From: Aliihoeflea sp. 2WW
GTDB taxonomy: Bacteria; Pseudomonadota; Alphaproteobacteria; Rhizobiales; Rhizobiaceae
Length of the DNA stretch: 64,000 nt
Assembly (NCBI RefSeq): GCF_000497755.1
Contig: NZ_AYOD01000035.1
Span: forward strand, 124,001 to 188,000
Direction: 5' to 3'
The notes below the pieces were generated by a model. That model searched no databases. It was not told the origin of the DNA and saw only the letters and a list, made by a program, of their open reading frames with translations. Of the stretch, positions 9,121 to 16,673 are shown piece by piece (the stretch's first letter is position 1; each line of letters starts with the position of its first letter). The translations under genes and the position numbers were made by a program.

Positions 9121-9666
9121 TCACCGCGTCGGCGCGCGCCAGACGAAGCGGCCATCGCCGTCCTCGTCGGTGTAGAGAGGGGTGGCCCGGCCGATCACGG
9201 CGGTGGCCGGAAGCGGGCCGAAGTAGCGGCCGTCGAGGCTGTCGCGGACCTGCCAGTTCATCAGGAACAACTCGCCAGCTGCGACCAAGCGGCAGCCCTG
9301 CCAAACGGGGAGCGGGCGACCGCGACGATCGCGATCGAGGGCGTCGCCGATCGGCACGCCGTCGACCGTGATGGCGAGCCCGGTCCGGCAAACCCGTTGA
9401 CCCGGGAGCGCGGCGACGCGCTTCAAGAGCGGCACGCCGCGTGGCAGGTAGTCGCCATCGGACAGGAATGTCGCGAGCGGCTCGGGCGCGTCGACCGCCA
9501 CCAGATCGGTCACGTCGAGGGCGCGCACATCGCCGATCGTGTAGAAGCCGACCGGCGTGCTGGCTGAAGCGTTCCAGATGAGGCGCGGCGCGAATGAGGC
9601 GATCGAGGCGAGGCCTAGAAGCGACACCGCCGCCGTTGTGGCGATGGCGTAGGAGAGCCGCGTCAT
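9121..9666 (-). CDS. traF: TraF, S26 family conjugal transfer signal peptidase
   Basis: Membrane serine peptidase of the TraF/LepB family, which in related systems processes the TrbC pilin. Start at 9666 (MTRLSYAIATTAAVSL) gives 181 residues; the longer reading to 9765 runs into DUF2840 and is rejected. It has an N-terminal membrane helix, Ser36 in ASTPVGFYTI and Lys82 in PLLKRVAALPGQRVC as the Ser/Lys dyad, and a GRATPLYTDEDGDGRFVW ending. It overlaps the DUF2840 stop by ATGA. Confidence 0.92.
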   Translation of the reverse strand: MTRLSYAIATTAAVSLLGLASIASFAPRLIWNASASTPVGFYTIGDVRALDVTDLVAVDAPEPLATFLSDGDYLPRGVPLLKRVAALPGQRVCRTGLAITVDGVPIGDALDRDRRGRPLPVWQGCRLVAAGELFLMNWQVRDSLDGRYFGPLPATAVIGRATPLYTDEDGDGRFVWRAPTR

Positions 9667-10184
9667 GCGCCGATCTCCTGGCGCAGGAGAAAGGCGCGAT
9701 GCTGCCGAAGACCATAAGCGCGTGGCGTTTCGCCGACGGTCATTCGGTTGTGGACGTGGCGCCAATGGTCCGGCGAGACCTCGATCGGCTCGATGCCGCG
9801 CGCCTCAATGGCGTCGATGAGCTGGAGCATGCGCTCCACCTTCGGCCAGCCGTCGACGCGCAAGAGGATGTCCGCTCCGGGCGTGACGGTCGGCATCGTC
9901 TGGCATGGCGCAGCAGGCTCAACAGCGCGCAGGATGTCGAGGCGCGAGAGCACGGTCCCGTGCTCATTCGCGGCCCATCGGACCAGCGCAAAGATGCTTC
10001 CCGGAGGGAAGAAGAGGATGCGTCGGCGCCGGTCGAGGATCTGTTCGCGTAGCTCGTGACCGAACCGTATCCAGTGCTCCGTTCGCTTCTCGACCCAAGT
10101 AAGTTCGACCTGGGTGAAAGCTTCTGGCGGCGGCTCGGCGGCAGCGCGGCCGACGCGCATTGGCGCGGCGACATGGCCGGTCAT
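9663..10184 (-). CDS. DUF2840 family protein
   Basis: A 173-residue protein of the DUF2840 family, a constant member of these ICE cores between parA and traF; function unknown. Recognisable segments are VELTWVEKRTEHWIRFGHE, RRRILFFPPGSIFALVRWAA and VSPDHWRHVHNRM. Start at 10184 (MTGHVAAPMRVG) overlaps the preceding RHH gene by ATGA; the second Met (MRVG) is an alternative. Confidence 0.85.
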   Translation of the reverse strand: MTGHVAAPMRVGRAAAEPPPEAFTQVELTWVEKRTEHWIRFGHELREQILDRRRRILFFPPGSIFALVRWAANEHGTVLSRLDILRAVEPAAPCQTMPTVTPGADILLRVDGWPKVERMLQLIDAIEARGIEPIEVSPDHWRHVHNRMTVGETPRAYGLRQHRAFLLRQEIGA

Positions 10185-10435
10185 GATCCTTCTCCTGACG
10201 GGGGTGGGAATTGGCGCTCGAACAGCGCGCGCAGCATTTCGGCGACGGTCTGCCCGCGCTGGAAGGCGGCGATCTTGATGCGGCCGCGCATATCCGCAGT
10301 CACGTCGATCGTCAGTCGCGCCGAGAAGTCCTCGCCGGCTTGTGCGCGCGGGGTGTGGCGCTCGGGCGCCTTGATCCAGCTCTCCGGATCGGCCGGACGC
10401 GCCGCGAAGCTGCGTTTTGGGGACCGCGCGCTCAT
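10181..10435 (-). CDS. Small ribbon-helix-helix partition-type protein
   Basis: An 84-residue protein with a disordered basic N-terminus and a C-terminal ribbon-helix-helix-like segment (SARLTIDVTADMRGRIKIAA, then RGQTVAEMLRALFERQFPP). Directly downstream of parA with an ATGA overlap it fills the slot of a ParG-like centromere-binding or autoregulatory partner. The function is inferred from position and fold. The palindrome at 11132-11148 in the parA leader could be its operator. Confidence 0.75.
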   Translation of the reverse strand: MSARSPKRSFAARPADPESWIKAPERHTPRAQAGEDFSARLTIDVTADMRGRIKIAAFQRGQTVAEMLRALFERQFPPPSGEGS

Positions 10436-11070
10436 GCGCCGATCCTCGCGACTTCCGCCGCGAGCGCGGCGATCTCGCGCGCGCCAGGGCAATCCTCGTC
10501 CTGCTCGGCGGCGAGCCGGCCGGTCTGCACGACATCGGCGAAGACGATGCGCTGGCCGATCGTGGTCGAGAGCAAGGGCGGGTCGTGATCCGCGAGCGTT
10601 TCGGCGGTCTCGCGCGCCAACACGGTGCGAGCCGCGCACCGGTTCAGCACGAAGCGGGCGGCGAGTTGCGGGCGGTAGATGCGTGCCTCGCCGAGCAGCG
10701 AGAGCATTTCGGCGGAGGCCCAGCCATCGAGCGGCGACGGCTGCACCGGAATCATCACGAGATCGGCCGCGAGCAGCGCCGAGCGCATCAGCCCAGCGAC
10801 GCGCGGCGGGCCGTCGATGACGACATGGTCAACGTCGCGGGCCAACTCCGGCGCTTCGCGGTGGAGCGTGTCGCGGGCCAGGCCGACGACACCGAACAGC
10901 CGCTCCAACCCCTCTCGGTTGCGCTGCTGCGACCAGTCGAGCGCCGAACCCTGGGGGTCGGCGTCGATCAGCGTCACGCGCTGTCCACGGCGAGCCCATT
11001 CGCCGGCGAGGTGCAGGGCGAGCGTCGTTTTCCCGACGCCGCCCTTCTGGTTGAGCAGTGCGACGATCAT
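10432..11070 (-). CDS. parA: ParA, partitioning ATPase
   Basis: Deviant Walker ATPase that segregates the element when it is extrachromosomal. From the ATG at 11070 it has 212 residues, with the signature NQKGGVGKTT at 7-16, LIDADPQGSALDW at about 36-48 and VIDGPPR near 82-88. Chosen over the ATG at 11118 because MIVALLNQKGG is the standard start. It heads the operon parA-RHH-DUF2840-traF, all joined by ATGA overlaps. Confidence 0.93.
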   Translation of the reverse strand: MIVALLNQKGGVGKTTLALHLAGEWARRGQRVTLIDADPQGSALDWSQQRNREGLERLFGVVGLARDTLHREAPELARDVDHVVIDGPPRVAGLMRSALLAADLVMIPVQPSPLDGWASAEMLSLLGEARIYRPQLAARFVLNRCAARTVLARETAETLADHDPPLLSTTIGQRIVFADVVQTGRLAAEQDEDCPGAREIAALAAEVARIGA

Positions 11071-11131
11071 GACGGTCTCCCGGCGATCGGGGACTCGTCC
11101 ACAGCGGCCGAAAAGCACGGTCGCGTTAGAA

Positions 11132-11148
11132 AGATTCCGTAGGAATCT
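11132..11148. promoter_or_regulatory. Perfect palindrome in the parA leader (candidate operator)
   Basis: AGATTCC-gta-GGAATCT, 62-78 bp upstream of the parA start, in an AT-richer stretch likely to contain the promoter. Partition operons are usually autoregulated at such a site, here perhaps by the RHH protein. Inference only. Confidence 0.45.
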
Positions 11149-11206
11149 AGGTTAGATAAGTTACAGGGCTTGCAAGTCGCTGATTCAGCGCGAGGATTCG
11201 TCGAAT

Positions 11207-11275
11207 CCGGTCCCCGATAGCACGAGACTTCGGTCCTCGATGGCACGATAGTGCCGGTCCCCGATAGCACGAGAC
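11207..11275. repeat. Three iteron-like direct repeats beside repA (candidate oriV)
   Basis: Two identical 22-bp copies begin at 11207 and 11254 (CCGGTCCCCGATAGCACGAG plus AC). A diverged copy, CGGTCCTCGATGGCACGATA, lies at 11231-11250. The CGGTCC blocks are spaced 23 and 24 bp apart, about two helical turns. Same-orientation repeats at such spacing next to a replication initiator gene are the hallmark of iteron origins bound by RepA. They lie between the repA stop (11279) and parA. Confidence 0.7.
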
Positions 11276-11278
11276 GAT

Positions 11279-12166
11279 TCACAGCTTATCCCCAGGGCGA
11301 GTTTTCGAGCGGCGACGGCGGCGCGGAATGCCAAGCGCGTCGGGATCGGTGGGTGCGAAGGACAGGATGTCGGGACCGCCGACGCACCGCTCGATGGTGA
11401 GCTGATACCCAGGGAGCGGCTGCCGGCGGACGATCTCGCGGAGGTCGTAGGCAAAGTGCTTGAGCGGCGAGAGGCTACCCGACTTTGCATGGAGGTGCGG
11501 AAAGTCGAAGCTCCAGCCGAACTCCTGCTTGCCGCCGTGCTTGCGCACCAAGCGGTACAGCCAGCGCTCCAGCCCTCCGGTCAGGCCGAAGTAGTTGCGG
11601 TCAATGGTGAGCACCAGCGCGTCGTCGAGCACCGAGCTGTAAAACCAGTCGGGAACGATGAGTTCGAGGCCGAGCGGCCTGCCGCGTTGGTCGGCTCGTT
11701 CCTTCCACTCGTTGATCCAGGAGAACCGGTGCATCCGCCGCTCTGTCGGCTGGCGGATCGAGGTCGCGACGGTAGTCGACTGCAGTCGGTCGAGTGCGGC
11801 CTTGAGCCGATCGTAATCCCGCAGCGATACGCCGCGGCCGATGAAGTTCAGGATTTCATACGGGGTCGTGGCCATCAGCCGCGATGGCTGGAGCCCCACG
11901 TCGCGAGCCTCGACGATCTGTGAGGCGGCCCAGATGAGGATGTCGGCGTCCCAGATCGTCGCCATGCCATGCTCGGGCACTGCCTCGACACGGATCTTGA
12001 CCGAGCCGGCCTTGAAGTCGATCGGCGCAAGCCGCTTCGACTTGGCGAGGGAGAAGAACGGATAGGCCATCAGGTCCTGCGCATCGCGAGGCGCCAGGTC
12101 ACCGGGCAGCGCCCGGAAGAGGTCGAGTTGCGCTCGCTCGTCGCTGCGTTGATGGCGGGACGACAT
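11279..12166 (-). CDS. repA: RepA-type replication initiator protein
   Basis: A 295-residue replication initiator of the kind found in Tn4371-like ICEs and broad-host plasmids (MSSRHQRSDERAQLDLFRAL start; DAQDLMAYPFFSLAKSKR). The middle contains TPYEILNFIGRG and LERWLYRLVRKHGG, consistent with the winged-helix initiator fold. The start at 12166 avoids a 74-bp overlap with the AlpA-type gene that the ATG at 12253 would create. The iteron-like repeats immediately downstream support an origin-binding role. Confidence 0.85.
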   Translation of the reverse strand: MSSRHQRSDERAQLDLFRALPGDLAPRDAQDLMAYPFFSLAKSKRLAPIDFKAGSVKIRVEAVPEHGMATIWDADILIWAASQIVEARDVGLQPSRLMATTPYEILNFIGRGVSLRDYDRLKAALDRLQSTTVATSIRQPTERRMHRFSWINEWKERADQRGRPLGLELIVPDWFYSSVLDDALVLTIDRNYFGLTGGLERWLYRLVRKHGGKQEFGWSFDFPHLHAKSGSLSPLKHFAYDLREIVRRQPLPGYQLTIERCVGGPDILSFAPTDPDALGIPRRRRRSKTRPGDKL

Positions 12167-12179
12167 CACGGAGACCGGA

Positions 12180-12464
12180 TCAGCGAAGGCCGGAAGTGCC
12201 GGCGTTGCGGCCTTGGGAGGCCGCAGCTTTCGCAGGAGCGACGATGCCGCCACGCGGATCCGAGGTGGAGGTCACCAAGCCGCGATCGGCCCACGCCTGC
12301 AGGTCGGTCAGCGAATAGACCACCCGTCCACCGAGCTTCCGGTAGGTCGGTCCGGTGCCATATGTTCGGTGCTTTTCGAGCGTGCGCTCCGACAGCCCGA
12401 GAAAGCGCGCGGCTTCCTCTGTCCTGAGGTAGCGTGGCGGCATGGGGGCGGCCGTTTCGTCCAT
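12180..12464 (-). CDS. AlpA/MerR-like helix-turn-helix regulator
   Basis: A 94-residue protein with the excisionase-like HTH RYLRTEEAARFLGLSERTLE followed by YRKLGGRVVYSLTDLQAWAD, typical of AlpA and phage/ICE regulators. The C-terminus is disordered. Lying just upstream of repA it may regulate replication or excision. Confidence is high for the fold, low for the target. Confidence 0.85.
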   Translation of the reverse strand: MDETAAPMPPRYLRTEEAARFLGLSERTLEKHRTYGTGPTYRKLGGRVVYSLTDLQAWADRGLVTSTSDPRGGIVAPAKAAASQGRNAGTSGLR

Positions 12465-12590
12465 GATCGAACCTCCGTGGTTTCGCGGCGCCTGCCTCGG
12501 ACAGGCGGCGGATTGCGGTCACGGTGGCGCGATTGCGGCGGTCGGCACGATGTCGAAGTAAAGGAGATAAGTTCGACACCCCTTGGGGCG

Positions 12591-13347
12591 TCAGCGGTCT
12601 CGGCGTGGCCGGCGCAAGATCGAACGATAGCCGCCCTGGACGAGCTTCGCGCCGTCTCTAGCCAGGCGAATGGTCGTCTCGCGGATTGCGCTGCCTACCC
12701 ACGAGGCTGCGTCGTGATCATGTTTGGGAAAGACGGCGTCGGCGATTGCACGATACGTCGCTCCGGATGCCCGACCGTCGAGGACGCGCAGCATTTCGCG
12801 CGCCCGCTTTTGTCGGGATCGGGTGATACGCGGATCCGGCGGGACGGTTTTTCCAGCGAGAGCCGCCCAAAAACGAGCCAGCGTGCTCAGGCGGTCGGGC
12901 GTAAGCTCATCAAGAAGGACCATGGCCGCGAGACTTCCGGCACCGTCGCGCAGAGAAGCGTCGAAAATTTCGCCCCGGATCTGAAGGCGCAGCATCTCGC
13001 CATCGATGCCATTTATGGCCTGCGCCCTGATGAAATCGTCAAGTGAGGGAGGCGTGTGAGCCGTCGGGATTTTGCCGAGGACGACGATCGATGGATCGAA
13101 GTGGGCGTCCCAATAGACTGGAGAGACGATTGCAGATGCAGAAGGATCTGCCGGGAAATCGCAACCCCCATCGGGATGTAAACTCCCGGGTCAGTTCTTC
13201 GGTGTTGTCGCCTGCCTGGAGGAATTCGTCGTATGATCGCCGGTACTCGGTGTTTCTCCGCAAAAACTCCCAGGCGAGATCTCCGGGAGACAGAGCATCG
13301 ACATAGTCGTAAGCGGCCTCTGACCGCCAAGAATCTTCTTCAGACAT
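12591..13347 (-). pseudogene. DUF6499-DUF2285 transcriptional-regulator-like gene, split by a 1-base frameshift
   Basis: The N-terminal frame from 13347 (MSEEDSWRSEAAYDYVDALS) is clean DUF6499-like to TSRWGLRF, then turns to nonsense. The expected continuation (ADPSASAIVSPVYWDAHFDP, then VVLGKIPTAHTPPSLDDFIR) is intact one base further on, and runs into the DUF2285 domain (MLRLQIRGEIFDASL to the end at 12591). One extra base in the run at about 13153-13158 explains everything. Intact relatives are single proteins of about 250 residues. Could be a true inactivation, an assembly error, or less likely a programmed slip. Confidence 0.8.
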
Positions 13348-13462
13348 CCTCCACAGCCTCCGCAGTTTTAGCGCGCGAATTGAGCTGCGGACACGATTCC
13401 AAGTTGTGTGGGGGCTGGGAATAACGAAGGCGGAGCAACGTGATGCGAAACCTGCATCACGT

Positions 13463-13765
13463 TCAGTTCACGCGGCCGGCCAGCAAACCGCTATAGCCGT
13501 TCTTCGTCATCCACTTTGCGCGCGCGAGATGCGAGCGGTGAACGCGCTCGGCACGCTCGGGCTCGGCGTTGACCGAAATCCCGAAAATCGTCTCGACGAC
13601 GTCCGCCCAGGAAGCGCCTTGCGCTTCGGCATCCAGCAAACGCAGGTAAAGCTTCACATTGGCCGCGTCATAGGCGGTCGGCGTCGCGCTGCTTGGCGGT
13701 TCATCAAGAAATAAGTTTGTAGTCACGGCGTTCCCCGGCGCGGATATCCATCCATACTGGAGCAT
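13463..13765 (-). CDS. Small DUF2285 family protein
   Basis: A 100-residue protein whose body (VKLYLRLLDAEAQGASWADV, then HRSHLARAKWMTKNGYSGLL) matches the C-terminal part of DUF2285 proteins: a helical domain ending in WMTxxGYxxLL. Function unknown. The first 20 residues look unrelated, so the true start may be later. It lies 115 bp upstream of the broken DUF6499-DUF2285 gene in the same direction. Confidence 0.65.
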   Translation of the reverse strand: MLQYGWISAPGNAVTTNLFLDEPPSSATPTAYDAANVKLYLRLLDAEAQGASWADVVETIFGISVNAEPERAERVHRSHLARAKWMTKNGYSGLLAGRVN

Positions 13766-13843
13766 TTTGTTAACGATGTTACGAGCGAGCTTCTAGCGCA
13801 ACCCGATGAGAGGGGCGTTTGCGAGTTCGCTCCTCGCGTGCCG

Positions 13844-14086
13844 TTAGCCTTGCCCTTTGCGATCAACCACCATCACTCCCACACCACGGTCGGAGCTCAG
13901 GAACACGACGCCACTCTGTTCGAAAGCGCGCCTAACCTCATCCCGCGTGCTCTCGTACACCTCGAGGCCACTGGCCGACTCGAGGCGCTTGAGGGCGGTC
14001 AGAGATACGCGAGCCTTGTCAGCGAGCGTCTCCTGTGTCCAACCCAGCAACGCGCGCGCGGCCCGTGATTGTCGGGCGGTGATCAT
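13844..14086 (-). CDS. XRE-type helix-turn-helix regulator
   Basis: An 80-residue regulator with a complete HTH: ARALLGWTQETLADKARVSL followed by TALKRLESASG. The ending (IRRAFEQSGV type: EVRRAFEQSGVVFLSSDRG) is the common short Cro/C1-like transcriptional regulator of alphaproteobacteria. It likely represses ICE genes nearby; no target could be identified. Confidence 0.8.
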   Translation of the reverse strand: MITARQSRAARALLGWTQETLADKARVSLTALKRLESASGLEVYESTRDEVRRAFEQSGVVFLSSDRGVGVMVVDRKGQG

Positions 14087-14212
14087 GCATGATCACCTCC
14101 CACTCGGACCTACGCGCACGCCAGAACTACGACTATAATAGTCGCCCTATGCCAGTTTGGCCACCGCAAAGCCGATCGGGGAAACGTCAGCTGATTCGGT
14201 TGCCAGAAAGCT

Positions 14213-14242
14213 GAAAGGCCCCGACCTTCCGGCCGGGGCCTT
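14213..14242 (-). terminator. Rho-independent terminator after the second DUF736 gene
   Basis: On the minus strand, 12 bp past the DUF736 stop, AAGGCCCCGGCC is followed by a short loop and GTCGGGGCCTT, a near-perfect GC-rich hairpin, then a short T-containing tail (TCAGCTTTC). Position and direction fit termination of the DUF736 transcript. Confidence 0.6.
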
Positions 14243-14253
14243 GCGCGGAGGCC

Positions 14254-14580
14254 TCAGTCGCCGCGCCGCCCGCTCGGGCGGGACCAGATCAGCGAGAAGG
14301 TGTCGCCGTCCTCGTCGTCGAAGAGGTTGGCGTAGATCGGGGCGTTGAAGCTCGGATCGTCGAGCTTGAGGCCGAGATAGTCGCGGCCCTCGTTGGAGCG
14401 CTTCGACCAGGCGGCGCCGATCTCGGCGCGGCCCACCAGGACGCGGTGGCTGGGAGCGTTCTCGCCGGTGGCGCGGGTATCGGGGACGATGCGCACGCCC
14501 TTGGCCTGGACGCTGAGGGTGACGATTTCGCCGGTGAACTCGTTCGAGTCGGTCTTCTTGAAGGTGCCGATGGTCGCCAT
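14254..14580 (-). CDS. DUF736 family protein (second copy)
   Basis: A 108-residue DUF736 protein, closer to the family consensus than the copy at 8727: MATIGTFKKTDSNEFTGEIV start, then GAAWSKRSNEGRDYLGLKLD, FNAPIYANLFDDEDG and a SLIWSRP end. Start at 14580 is the canonical MATIG. Function unknown; a marker of alphaproteobacterial ICEs and plasmids. It is followed by a strong terminator, so it seems to be its own unit. Confidence 0.92.
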   Translation of the reverse strand: MATIGTFKKTDSNEFTGEIVTLSVQAKGVRIVPDTRATGENAPSHRVLVGRAEIGAAWSKRSNEGRDYLGLKLDDPSFNAPIYANLFDDEDGDTFSLIWSRPSGRRGD

Positions 14581-15136
14581 TGTAATTCTCCGTTTTCCGT
14601 TTCCGAGCCCGCACCATTGCGGCCTCGATGGCGATCGGCAGGCCGGAGGCGGTCGACGGCGCACCCCGAAGGGGCCTGACAGCTTAGGAGGGCTTTCTTG
14701 TCTCGCGAGGAATGACGGCGCAGCCGGCAGGGGAAGAAAGTTCGACGCGGCTGTTGTGTCATAGGCGATCGAGGCGAAGCCGTACTTCGGCCAGATCAGG
14801 CCATTAAAGAGGCCGTTTGGAGCGGTCTAGGCACGGTCAGATAACGGAGAAGATGGCGACCCTCCCGCATCGGCAAGTTGGCGCAGGGCGTGCGTAGCAG
14901 CTTCGTTCCCCATCTACAGGCATCGCTCCAGCATCTCCGTCGACTGCCACCGGGAGCGTCTCAGCCTTCGGTGCACGAACGGATGCGCTGCCGGTGTTGC
15001 CCAAAGCGCTCCCCCGCGGGCTGCTTTTCGGGGCGATGAACAATCAGCACCCACCGCTTCATCTGCAACCTCGGAGGCTACGAGGATATGCTTTGTCTTG
15101 TGCTGTTCCGATCCGCCGGAACGACTTCGACAAAGA
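14581..15136. other. Intergenic stretch with no supported gene
   Basis: About 550 bp between the DUF736 and membrane-protein genes. Short frames exist on both strands but none shows a recognisable domain or ribosome binding site. The part next to 14580 must contain the DUF736 promoter. Confidence 0.5.
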
Positions 15137-15580
15137 TTATGCCCGAGTAAGGCCCGGGCTGGATGGGCTGGGAGTCGCCACTAGTCCAGCGACCCGGAGG
15201 AAGGCGGTGATCCCGACCGCGACGGCCCCGAAGATCGAAAACGCCATCTGCCACGCTTCCGACGGCATCAGGTGCTTCACGATGCCATGGGTGGCATGAA
15301 AACCCGCGATCGCCGCCGGGGCGACGAAGGCGATCGCCACGACGAGTTTCAGCCACATCGGGCGGACGAAGGCGATCAGGAGGTGCCCGATGGCGAGCGT
15401 CATCGCCGCCGCGAGCGCGCCCACGACGACAGCGCCGGCAATGCCGGCGCCGCCTTCGTTGGCCCAGGCGCCCGTCGTCACGCCGACGAAGGCGGGCAGA
15501 GTGAAAACGGCCAAGGTGAACACCAGCCAGCAGAGCAGGCCGACGGCGAAGAGGGATGCGAGTATGGCAAGGATGATCAT
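15137..15580 (-). CDS. Small integral membrane protein of the ICE
   Basis: From the ATG at 15580 (MIILAILASLFAVGLLCWLV) it is 147 residues with four to five predicted membrane helices: 1-30, a glycine/alanine-rich pair near 45-75, VVAIAFVAPAAIAGFHATHG, and AFSIFGAVAVGITAFLRVAG. No domain recognised. It resembles hypothetical membrane proteins common in this ICE family. Function unknown. Confidence 0.7.
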   Translation of the reverse strand: MIILAILASLFAVGLLCWLVFTLAVFTLPAFVGVTTGAWANEGGAGIAGAVVVGALAAAMTLAIGHLLIAFVRPMWLKLVVAIAFVAPAAIAGFHATHGIVKHLMPSEAWQMAFSIFGAVAVGITAFLRVAGLVATPSPSSPGLTRA

Positions 15581-15723
15581 GGCAGTGGTTTCCAATCGTT
15601 CATGGCTGACGATCGCGCCTCCACCACCACCACAGCGCGCCTGAAGTATAGCGAATGACAAGCCGGGACGGGAGCGGAAATCCTGCCGGACTTCCGCTTG
15701 CGGCCGTGAAGCCTTGCCCGCGA

Positions 15724-15891
15724 TCAGCGGGCGAAGGGATCAACCTCATGGACGATCGCGGCGAGTTCGCCGTCATATTCGCCCGCGGGCATGACACCCA
15801 TGCTGCCGTCGCCCGCCTGGAAGATGACAATCGAGACCATCAGGGTGGTGGCGAGGCTGAAGGCGAAGGCGTGAGCTTGATTGAGGGACAT
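15724..15891 (-). CDS. Short membrane protein
   Basis: A 55-residue protein from the ATG at 15891 (MSLNQAHAFAFSLATTLMVS), with one membrane helix (AFSLATTLMVSIVIFQAG) and a polar tail ending VHEVDPFAR. A longer start at 16035 adds a Cys-rich segment and seems unlikely. No function known. Confidence 0.55.
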   Translation of the reverse strand: MSLNQAHAFAFSLATTLMVSIVIFQAGDGSMGVMPAGEYDGELAAIVHEVDPFAR

Positions 15892-16206
15892 CTGCTGGGC
15901 TCCTGCTGGAGCGGGGGACCATCCCCCGCCGACAGGCGCCCGAAGTGTTCGGCCGTGGACTGCAATCACCGCGCAGGCGCAGCCGCAGCGGCGGCATGCT
16001 CGCATAGCCGACCCTTCATGGGTTGATGGCGACAAGTCCGCGGCTGGACCAAGGATCAGCGCTGATAGGCGGAGGTGGTCTTCGCGTCGGGAGACCCGTT
16101 TTACAGTCTCGACGCTGCTTTCGACTCAGCCTCGCGTCGTGTCCTCAGATGGCTTCATTTGCGCTATGCTCTTGGCGGCAAGTGTAGAGTCGCGAAGGGC
16201 TGGACG
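15892..16206. other. Intergenic region between divergent small genes
   Basis: About 315 bp with no supported gene, separating the leftward membrane-protein gene from the rightward pair at 16207 and 16431. It should contain the promoters of both directions. Confidence 0.4.
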
Positions 16207-16416
16207 ATGGCGGAGTTCACAGGACGTAATCTGCACCTCGTGAAAAAGGCTTTGACGATCGCTGTGCTGGCGATTGAGCGGCAGCCGGGCCCCTTCCAGT
16301 CGTCTTCGGACCAAGCGGATATGAAAGCGCTCCTCGACGCGTTGATCGAAAACGACACCGAGCTTGCCTTCTACGCGCGATCCGCCCGTATCGCAGTGAC
16401 AGGCGAGCCAGACTGA
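16207..16416 (+). CDS. Hypothetical protein, 69 residues
   Basis: Begins MAEFTGRNLHLVKKALTIAV, helical and amphipathic, with no recognised domain. It lies 14 bp before the MORN-like gene in the same direction, so the two are probably co-transcribed. They are rare rightward genes in an otherwise leftward region. The ATG at 16075 was rejected because the added segment looks non-coding. Confidence 0.5.
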   Translation: MAEFTGRNLHLVKKALTIAVLAIERQPGPFQSSSDQADMKALLDALIENDTELAFYARSARIAVTGEPD

Positions 16417-16430
16417 ACGTGGGGTTGCCG

Positions 16431-16649
16431 ATGACGGAGACGCTCGCTTTCCAGAAGCGACACAAGGACGGAAGCTTGTGGGTCGTCGGCCAGACGATGG
16501 AGGGACAACCTACCGGATACTGGGAGTGGTTTCGCCGCGACGGTTCGAAGCTGCGGTCCGGCTACTTTGAAGACGGTCAGCAAGTCGGTGATTGGACCAC
16601 GTATGATCGCTCCGGGTGCGTCTACAAAGTCACGAAGATGAAGCGCTAG
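16431..16649 (+). CDS. Small MORN/YwqK-like repeat protein
   Basis: A 72-residue protein with two MORN-type repeats: EGQPTGYWEWFRRDGSKLRS followed by GYFEDGQQVGDWTTYDRSG. Such repeats occur in YwqK-family antitoxin-like proteins and in membrane-associated proteins. Function here is unknown. Start at 16431 (MTETLAFQ) is preferred; 16419 is an alternative. Confidence 0.55.
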   Translation: MTETLAFQKRHKDGSLWVVGQTMEGQPTGYWEWFRRDGSKLRSGYFEDGQQVGDWTTYDRSGCVYKVTKMKR

Positions 16650-16673
16650 GCAGCGGCCCATGCGTGGCGGCGC

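Noticed and set aside
12168-12253. Longer RepA start at 12253
   Set aside because: Would overlap the AlpA-type gene by 74 bp, and the added residues do not resemble the usual RepA N-terminus.
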